The notes beneath the pieces were generated by a model. The model was not told the origin of the DNA, searched no databases, and was given only the letters and a program-made list of their open reading frames with translations. The translations under genes and the position numbers were made by a program. From Chinchilla lanigera (Eukaryota; Chordata; Mammalia; Rodentia; Chinchillidae), in NCBI RefSeq assembly GCF_000276665.1, contig NW_004955427.1:1224357-1288356 (forward strand): a stretch of 64,000 bases of DNA, in the 5' to 3' direction. Below, piece by piece: positions 57,925 to 64,000 of this stretch (the stretch's first letter is position 1; each line of letters opens with the position of its first letter).

Positions 57925-58072
57925 GTGTGCTCACTGTCGTCTATAAAATAAGCATAAGACTAAACACTGACAAGACTATTTAAAGATTAAATGATTGATA
58001 ATAGATGTAAAATCCTTTGTACAGAGCTTTAACACGTATTTAGCATTCAGTGCCAAATATTAGTATCATCAC
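57925..58072 (+). repeat. MIR SINE relic containing the second 36-bp copy
   Basis: Sense MIR core: CTCACTGTCGTCTATAAAAT, GATTAAATGATTGATAATAG, ATGTAAAATCCTTTGTACAG, TATTTAGCATTCAGTGCCAA. The 36-base segment shared with 56231-56266 is at 57958-57993, inside this element. Confidence 0.65.
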
Positions 58073-58380
58073 CACCACCATGACTTGTAACGTAGCCCGC
58101 CCCCACCGCAGCCTTCTCCCCGAAGCCTGTGACTGCCCAAACAGCTGCACGGCTCCATGTCCAGGCTGATCCTTCTCTCCAAACACCCTTCCCCGCTCTC
58201 TGCATCTAGCGAACTCCTACTCACACGCAGAGTTCGGATCGGAGGTTTCCGCTCTTCCCTCAGCTTCCTTGCGCTCATCTGTTCCCCAAGGTGCGCCTCC
58301 TCGCAATTCAGAAGATGACTACTTTTACTTGATTCCCCCTCGCTCCCATAGCCCGTACATACATACGTGCACAGATGCAT

Positions 58381-58381
<1 letters not shown>

Positions 58382-58412
<31 letters not shown>
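58382..58412 (+). repeat. (CA)n microsatellite
   Basis: Fifteen uninterrupted CA units. Confidence 0.97.
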
Positions 58413-58414
<2 letters not shown>

Positions 58415-59292
58415 GATTGAGAGGAAGGTATCACATTCAATTTTATGCCCCCATGAAATGTTTATTAAAACAAACAAAGCCGCATATACATAAATACATA
58501 ACTGGTTTTTTCAAGATGCAGTGTGCACCTAGTGGCCTCGCTGTGGAGGCGAGGGTAGCAGCAAGGGCCACGGTAGGAAAGGCTGCACCTACAACGCAGC
58601 AGCCCTGGAGGCTGGCTCTGACATGAGGCAGTGCTGTGACTCCATCATTTTTAGTGGCATTTGCTCTGCTCCCTCCATTGAGCTATTTCACGTCTCTGGG
58701 CCTCAGTGTCCTCGGAAAAATAGAGTGCTGGGCAAAATATTCTCTGCAGACCTTTCCGGTGCCAGCATTTATATCATGCCAAACATTGGTTTATGTCCGC
58801 AGTTCTCAGGCTCTAGCAGGCACGGTCAGCGAGAGGGTTATTAAAGTGCCGATTTCCTGCTCAGCAGACCTGTGAGACCCCCAGGCTTGCAGGCGATGCT
58901 GTGGCTGCTGATGCAGAGAATACGTTTTAAGAACAACTTAGATCCGACACTGTCCTACCGCCCCTGGACTAAAGCTCTTCTGATACTGCAAATTCAGACT
59001 TCCTGTGTAGCTGCCATCAGAAGGACTGGTTCCGAGAGCTGAGCCCCAAGGGCAACTCCCGAAGGCCAGCTTTGGTGGCTACGGCTTTTTAAAGGCTCGC
59101 TCTGTGGGGAAGGGACAGCCTGAGTTTCAAGCTACAAGGCACAGAAAACAATATGCCATTGACCCATTGGTTTTGAAGGGCTGCGGCTGATTTTTATGGC
59201 CCACAATTGCCATCTAGTGACGAATTTGAATTACTGCAGCAAGAATCTACAGAATGAAATGATGGAAATTTGGAAACTGCTGTTTTCTCCGT
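58413..59292. other. Non-coding, nothing recognised
   Basis: Unique sequence. Overlapping frames at 58623-58875 show no domain. Confidence 0.45.
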
Positions 59293-59436
59293 GTTTGTTC
59301 GTTTGTTGAGAAAGGGTTTCGCTATATGGACCTTGCACTCACTATGTAGCGCAGGCTGGCCTCAAACTCAGGCCGTTACTCCTGCTTCAGCCTCCTAAGT
59401 GCTGGGGTCACAGTCCTGCGCCACCACACCCGGCAG
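59293..59436 (-). mobile_element. B1 SINE with internal duplication
   Basis: GTTGAGAAAGGGTTTCGCTA, ACTCACTATGTAGCGCAGGC, TGGCCTCAAACTCAGGCC, CAGCCTCCTAAGTGCTGGGG, CACCACACCCGGC. The element is minus strand. The repeated CTATATGG...CACTATGTAG segment is the B1-type internal duplication. Confidence 0.93.
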
Positions 59437-59539
59437 AAGCTGCTTTATACTTACAAAACTGTGTTCCAGGGAATCTCTAAGGAAGTCTCTGTGCTCTGCT
59501 CTTAACTACATCCGTATCTCAGTACTGCTAAAATAAACA

Positions 59540-59745
59540 CATTGTAGCACTTACTTCGTGCTAGGCATTAATCCATGCTTTTATTTATATTCAGTTATAC
59601 ACGGCAACATGAGTCAGATAAAACTATTTTCTCCATTGTGCACAGGATATGTAATTACCATGTATAAAGTGATTAAAAGACTTTTTAGCCCGAGGTTCAC
59701 CAGCAGGTAAAGTAGTAGAGCTGAGCCTGAGCCTAGACAGCTCCT
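59540..59745 (-). repeat. MIR SINE relic
   Basis: Antisense MIR: GTAGCACTTACTTCGTGCTA, GGCATTAATCCATGCTTTTA, ATTTTCTCCATTGTGCACAG and AGTAGAGCTGAGCCTGAGCC. Confidence 0.75.
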
Positions 59746-59821
59746 GGGAGACGCCACACCGGCGAGCCTGTCAGCAGTTCAAACACAGGTGCTGAAAGAC
59801 ATAAAGGAAGTTCCCAGCACG

Positions 59822-60335
59822 ACCAATGATGGAAAATGTGACATATATGTGTATATACATCACATTGTCTTTATTCTTCTACTATTTGGTCATAAGAAGA
59901 AGGAAATCCTGTCACCTGTAACCGTAGAGATGAATCTGGGGGGACTGTCAAGGCAAACAAGCTAGCCACAGAAAAATGTACACCCGATGATCTCCCTCAT
60001 GTGGAATTTTAAAACGCTGACCTCCTAGAAACAGAGAGTAGAACTGTGGCTACCGAGGCTCAGCCAGTTGCTGAGGAAGGGGTTGGGAAGACGTTGATCA
60101 AAGCACACAAAATTAGAGTTAAATGGGAGGAGTAAGTTCAAGAGATCAAGTGCACAGCGTGGGGATACATAAGGATGACACTGTATTCTTGAAAAATGCT
60201 GAGTAGATGTTGTGTTCTTACTACAAAAGTTATGACTATTTGTAGTAAGGAATACATTAATGAGCTAGATATAATTGTTCCACTATTATATATTTCAAAA
60301 CATGATGTAAAAGATAAGTGCATACAGTTTTACCT
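59822..60335 (+). mobile_element. L1 LINE 3' end, plus strand
   Basis: The sense L1 3' landmarks occur in order. They are GGAAATCCTGTCACCTGTAA, GCCACAGAAAAATGTACACC, GATGATCTCCCTCATGTGGA, GAACTGTGGCTACCGAGGCT, TAAATGGGAGGAGTAAGTTC, and an AT-rich end with ATATATTTCAAAACATGATG. It is truncated and non-coding. Confidence 0.8.
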
Positions 60336-60545
60336 ATCACTTTAAAGAAATAAATTTGGAAAAATGCAATTAAAACACAATTGCTGAAACAACTGTTATC
60401 TGCAAATAATTCCCAGATATGGGTCTGCAAAATTTTGTAAAATACACACTGAAACGATAATTTCTCCTGCTCTTATCAGCGAAGTCAGCTCAAGTGCAAT
60501 ACTTAAAGAAACATTTCTACCTACATAAAGCATGGTAATGCAGTA
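60336..60545. other. Non-coding, nothing recognised
   Basis: Short AT-rich unique stretch. Confidence 0.4.
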
Positions 60546-60547
60546 AA

Positions 60548-60660
60548 AAGTGCACTGACTTGGAAGCAATTTCCAACTTGCTGTGCAATCTTAGACAAGT
60601 GATTTAAATTCTTTGGGCTCCATATCTTTGCATCTATAACATAGAAAAGATAAAAACTTA
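60548..60660 (+). repeat. MIR SINE relic
   Basis: Sense MIR: AAGTGCACTGACTTGGAAGC, TGTGCAATCTTAGACAAGTG, TTAAATTCTTTGGGCTCC, TTGCATCTATAACATAG. Confidence 0.75.
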
Positions 60661-61385
60661 GTTTTCATAGTTCTATAACTCTCAAAAGTATAGTTTATTA
60701 GATTAAATTCTAGAGTAACTGCTGAAGTTATCCACTGAATGTGATCACAAGACCAAACAGGACTGCCAGGCAGTAATCGTATTGGTTTTTCTCAAATTGT
60801 CTTGCACATGTGAAAGATTTGGCCTCCTGGTCCACTGTCCGTAAGGGTTAACAGTAAATAACAACACTCACAGTGTTCACAGAAATACGGAGCTCAGTCG
60901 TGGAGATCTACATTTTTTCTCTTCTTAGATGCTGCGCTTGGAGTATAGATTTGAACTCTACACCCCTGTCTGTTCTGGACCTCTCAAAAGTCCTCATCAA
61001 AGGATTCCTACCAAAAAGTCACATATTTGACAGAAGATTGAGGTGCAGACCCCCTCTCTTTAGTCTTCGTATATCAGAGATCTCCTTGGACTTGGAAACC
61101 AAAATAAATTCTTTTAGTTCCTTATCTAAGATGTCCCAGTTACCAAACCATTTTCTACTTCGTAAAACAAATACTAAAGCACGGTCATTAAATCAAATAC
61201 TAGTGGTTTCTTTGCACCTCCAAATATACAATGAAGACATATGATGCAAAGACTTGCTAACATAAAGACTCAGTGAAGGGAAAGGAAAGCACAGAGTAGA
61301 GAGAGTTAAGGATAATCACTGATATACGGTAGGATGGAAGATCAACATCTCCCTTTAACAGATACACTTATATCACTCCACGGAC
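60661..61385. other. Non-coding, nothing recognised
   Basis: Unique sequence with a 123-codon frame (60873-61244, plus strand). It has no recognisable domain or conserved pattern, so I do not call it a gene. Confidence 0.45.
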
Positions 61386-61387
61386 TT

Positions 61388-61505
61388 TCATATACAGTGT
61401 CTAATTATCATAGCATTCTGAGTTATGCTAGCAATGTTTTGTTACGAGCCCTGTTTGAGAAGTGGGAAACCTGAAGCACAGAAATCTGAAGGAATTTAAA
61501 GCAGA
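61388..61505 (-). repeat. MIR SINE relic
   Basis: Antisense MIR-like: CTAATTATCATAGCATTCTG, GAGCCCTGTTTGAGAAGTGG, GAAACCTGAAGCACAGAAAT. Confidence 0.5.
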
Positions 61506-61574
61506 AACTTTAAATGACTTTTTAAAAATGAGTGGTTGAGAGTGCACATGTCCCAATTACTAAGCATGTGCTTG

Positions 61575-61711
61575 CCCAACAATTATAGTTTGTTTGTTTG
61601 TTTGTTTTTTGGTTTTCTTCTGGTACCGGGAATCGAACTCACAACCTTGCGCTTGCCAGGCAGGTGCTGTGCCGCTGAGCTAAATCCCCAGCCCCCCAAC
61701 AATTATAGTTT
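61575..61711 (-). mobile_element. ID SINE, minus strand, with exact 17-bp target-site duplication
   Basis: Antisense body at 61592-61694: a (GTTT)n tail, TTCTTCTGGTACCGGGAATC, CTTGCGCTTGCCAGGCAGG, CTGAGCTAAATCCCCAGCCC. The exact duplication CCCAACAATTATAGTTT is at 61575-61591 and 61695-61711. Together with the near-consensus body, it marks this as one of the youngest insertions here. Confidence 0.97.
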
Positions 61712-61849
61712 AGCAGTCAAATCCTGATGTAAGATGACTGTTCTCTAATACACAAGTTAGGAAAAAGGTTTTTCACACAAACATAATAGAAATAAAATGT
61801 TAATTGGAATTAAAGGGTAGTAAAATCTCTAAACGCACTCAGTGAACAT

Positions 61850-62450
61850 GTGTTAAGATTTTATGTAGCTTGCACTGTTGTTGGTTTGGAGGGGTCAGTG
61901 GTGAATGAGGCAAAAAATGCCATTTGACCCTCGGGATTTCCATTCCTTTGAGTTGGAGAGACCATGCTCAATGAAGACTCCAATGACCAAGTAACGCAAT
62001 GTCTGAAAATAAAGCAAACCCAAGTAAGGTGAAAGGACAGAGAAAGATGGGGGGACAGCGCCTCGATGCGGGCCTCTCAGAGGAGGGAATGTCTGACCGG
62101 AGAGCGGAAGGCGGGGAGAAGGTCTGGAAGGCAGTGCAGCCGGAGGAACAGCGACGGGGAAGTCCCGGGTCGGGAGCCATGCGGCTTATTCCCGGCCGGG
62201 AAGAGTATCCCTGGTGCAGCCTGGCGACTCAGGCAGGTGTGAGACAGAAGCCAGTCAGGACACGCAGGGTTGGCAGCGTGGAGGGTGCCCCAGGCTGGGG
62301 AATTACAGGAGGGTTTGGAACAAAAGCGTGATGAAACCTGGTCTACTTTTCAGTCACCGCTCTAATTTCTCAGAGACCAGACTAGGGCAAAAGCAGCAGC
62401 GGAGGCTGCTCCAGTGGTCCAGGCACAATATGACTGATGTCCTGGGCATA
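61850..62450 (+). repeat. Ancient mammalian interspersed repeat, copy 4
   Basis: TCAGTGGTGAATGAGGCAAA, TTGGAGAGACCATGCTCAAT, GGCAAAAGCAGCAGCGGAGG, CTGCTCCAGTGGTCCAGGCA and GGGCATAGCGACTTGGACC follow the family order ('gtggaagcagg ... gctattgcagtaatccaggc ... tggcttggacca'). A CpG-rich patch lies inside at about 62050-62210. Confidence 0.55.
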
Positions 62451-63870
62451 GCGACTTGGACCGCGTTTTTACGAGATAACCATAAAAGTAGCTGGTGGAT
62501 TAGATGCCTGAAAAAAAGAAAGACATCAAACTGTCTCTACTTTTGAGTCTGAACAACTACATAAATAGCAGTGCGTTTACTCCAGAGGGGGCATCTTCTA
62601 AAACATGGAACCCTCTAATTACACCAGTTAACTTGATTTCAGAAGTAATTTGTGCAAGTGAAAAGAATTTTTCACTCAAGAATCTTTACCAAATGTCATT
62701 AGCTTTTCAAGGAAAAGCTAGGTAGAGCAACAGTGATGTCATTCTACTCCATAGCCTGAGTCTGAGATAAAATCCTGAAACAGACCATGAGCTAGATGAG
62801 GCAAGACATTTCTACATTTTCTTTTGTAAAGGAGCTTCAAAGACTCATCAGCAGAGCATTATAAAGCCGGCCTTCTGTTTAAGACATTTTAATAAATATG
62901 AACCATGGAAAATTAGCTCGCTATTCTTTCTTGAAGTACAAGGTGTGAATTCACGGCTCAGTAACAAGGAATGCTGCGTATCAATCTGAGATTCATTACA
63001 CTCAAGAAAAATGTCACAGTGAAAACGCGAAGAAATGCGGTTGGTCGGTGGGTCTGTGGCTTTTCTGTGGGAACCGTGGTCTTGATCTTTCGGGCAGCTA
63101 TGTCATACTGAACTTGGCCTCAGAGGCAGGGACAGTGCCACAAAGACCTGTCCAAAGTCACCAGTAAGTTAGGAACCGAGCCAAAACGGCATAAGCAAGA
63201 GTTTAAAGAGAGACACAGGGAGTATTTTACTCTCCCACAGAGAAACTTCAAGGGCCAATGGGTTCTAAGAAAATGATTCTTTTGTCAGCCTTCACTGAGA
63301 CAGAAATGGTTTCTTTTCACTAAGTTAGGTTCTCCAGTAGACACTGATCAGCTGTTCTTCCCACAGCAAAGACGTTAAATTCTTACTGCATATAAACACT
63401 ATAAAAGTAGGGACAATTTTGTCTTTATTGATGTGTGCTCCAAAGTCAGAACTGTACCTGGAATAAACCCAACATTTAGCAAATCTTTGCTGAGTGGATT
63501 AATGAAGAAAAGCTGACATAAGTTGCTAAATTGAAAAAGGAAAAAGAAAGTAGAAGAGAATCATGCCTACTCATTTTATACAAAAGGTTATTCTGTCAGG
63601 TAAACCTAATAAAAATGTCAGCAGAATTTTTGTTTGGGGCAACAGCTCTTATCTAACACATTCTCTTTCATCCATTCTTAGTACTTTTCCACCCATTCTA
63701 CGTATTTTTCTTGGGTTGCACTGTCATCCAGAAAAGCTGTACAATTAACAAACTGGTAACCCCAAAATGTGGCTTGTTTTCGCCACCTTGTAAATTCTAA
63801 GCTTGTAAGAGCCACATCTAAGATTCCAAATTGCCTTATACTCATCAGCACATTCGCCCTTAGCCGTTTT
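62451..63870. other. Non-coding, mostly unique
   Basis: No gene seen. Short MIR-like pieces may lie at 63115-63200 (CCAAAGTCACCAGTAAGTTA) and 63420-63500 (AATCTTTGCTGAGTGGATTA). Confidence 0.45.
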
Positions 63871-64000
63871 GTTTTTTTTTTTAAAGATAAAAGGAGGGAA
63901 ACATTAACAGACATACAACATTTTACAACATCACAAGCACAGTACACACAATACAGAGATACAAACAAAGTGGTAGGGAATTAACAATGGTGGTTGTATT
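63871..64000 (-). mobile_element. L1 LINE 3' end, runs off the window
   Basis: The antisense poly-A (T run from about 63869) is followed by AAAGGAGGGAAACATTAACA and CAAAGTGGTAGGGAATTAAC. This is the same start as the L1 relic at 2594. The rest of the element lies beyond the window edge. Confidence 0.75.

Noticed and set aside
60873..61244. 123-codon plus-strand frame
   Set aside because: No recognisable domain, no homology I can name and no splice or promoter context. Within chance expectation for 64 kb read in six frames.
63678..63968. 96-codon minus-strand frame with a protein-like look
   Set aside because: Its first third lies in L1 3' untranslated sequence, and the remainder matches no family I recognise. 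A decayed processed pseudogene cannot be excluded but is not supported.

Overview
The window looks like ordinary gene-poor mammalian chromosomal DNA, either intergenic or deep intron, from a rodent. Three repeat types point there. The first is many ID SINEs derived from tRNA-Ala, whose shared 3' end reads GGTACCGGAGAAAAACC. The second is B1 elements and B1-dID composites (a 7SL-derived half plus a degenerate ID half). The third is a set of L1 3' ends. B1-dID composites are a known mark of the squirrel-related clade and its near relatives. The ID consensus here is not the usual sciurid, mouse/rat or kangaroo-rat form. I lean toward a beaver-like genome, but the sequence alone does not prove the species. 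I found no intact protein-coding gene, no convincing conserved exon and no functional RNA gene. Short open frames occur throughout, but they fall in unique non-coding DNA, in repeats or in simple sequence.

The one protein-coding relic of interest is a broken piggyBac-family transposase on the minus strand at about 26.4-27.9 kb. It keeps a recognisable catalytic core and a complete-looking C-terminal cysteine-rich domain. It also carries at least two frameshifts, a shattered N-terminus, an in-frame deletion that removes the first catalytic aspartate, and an Asp-to-Glu change at the third. Immediately downstream (25.88-26.25 kb) lies a second, far more decayed copy of the same C-terminal domain and 3' flank.

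Layout: 0-3.2 kb, three L1 3'-end relics with a 5'-truncated ID, a B1-dID and an old ID. 3.2-9.8 kb, mostly unique sequence with MIR relics and one young ID (7.6 kb). 9.9-11 kb, a B1-dID with a purine-rich tail, a hAT-type MITE and a MER5-like element. 11-24.5 kb, unique AT-rich sequence with an ID (14.4 kb), an L1 end (16 kb), a MER5-like element (17 kb) and an ancient mammalian repeat (19.5-20.2 kb) that itself contains an ID relic. 24.5-25.4 kb, a long CTTT tract and a TG microsatellite. 25.9-28 kb, the piggyBac region. 28-37 kb, unique sequence with MIR relics and an ancient repeat at 33 kb. 37-39.6 kb, a B1 with a long GAA/GGA tail, a local tandem duplication containing SINE sequence, a B1-dID and an ID. 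42-46.5 kb, an L1 end, three IDs (one containing a 100-base assembly gap in its tail), another ancient repeat and an LTR-like repeat. 47-64 kb, a B1-dID, two IDs, two B1s, a hAT-Tip100-like element, L1 ends on both strands, MIRs and an exact 36-bp dispersed duplication.

No gene set works together here. The window records successive transposon activity: MIR and the ancient mammalian repeats first, then hAT MITEs and piggyBac, then L1, B1-dID and finally ID. Repeat family names come from recognising hallmark sequence, not from a database search, so boundaries are approximate except where target-site duplications fix them.
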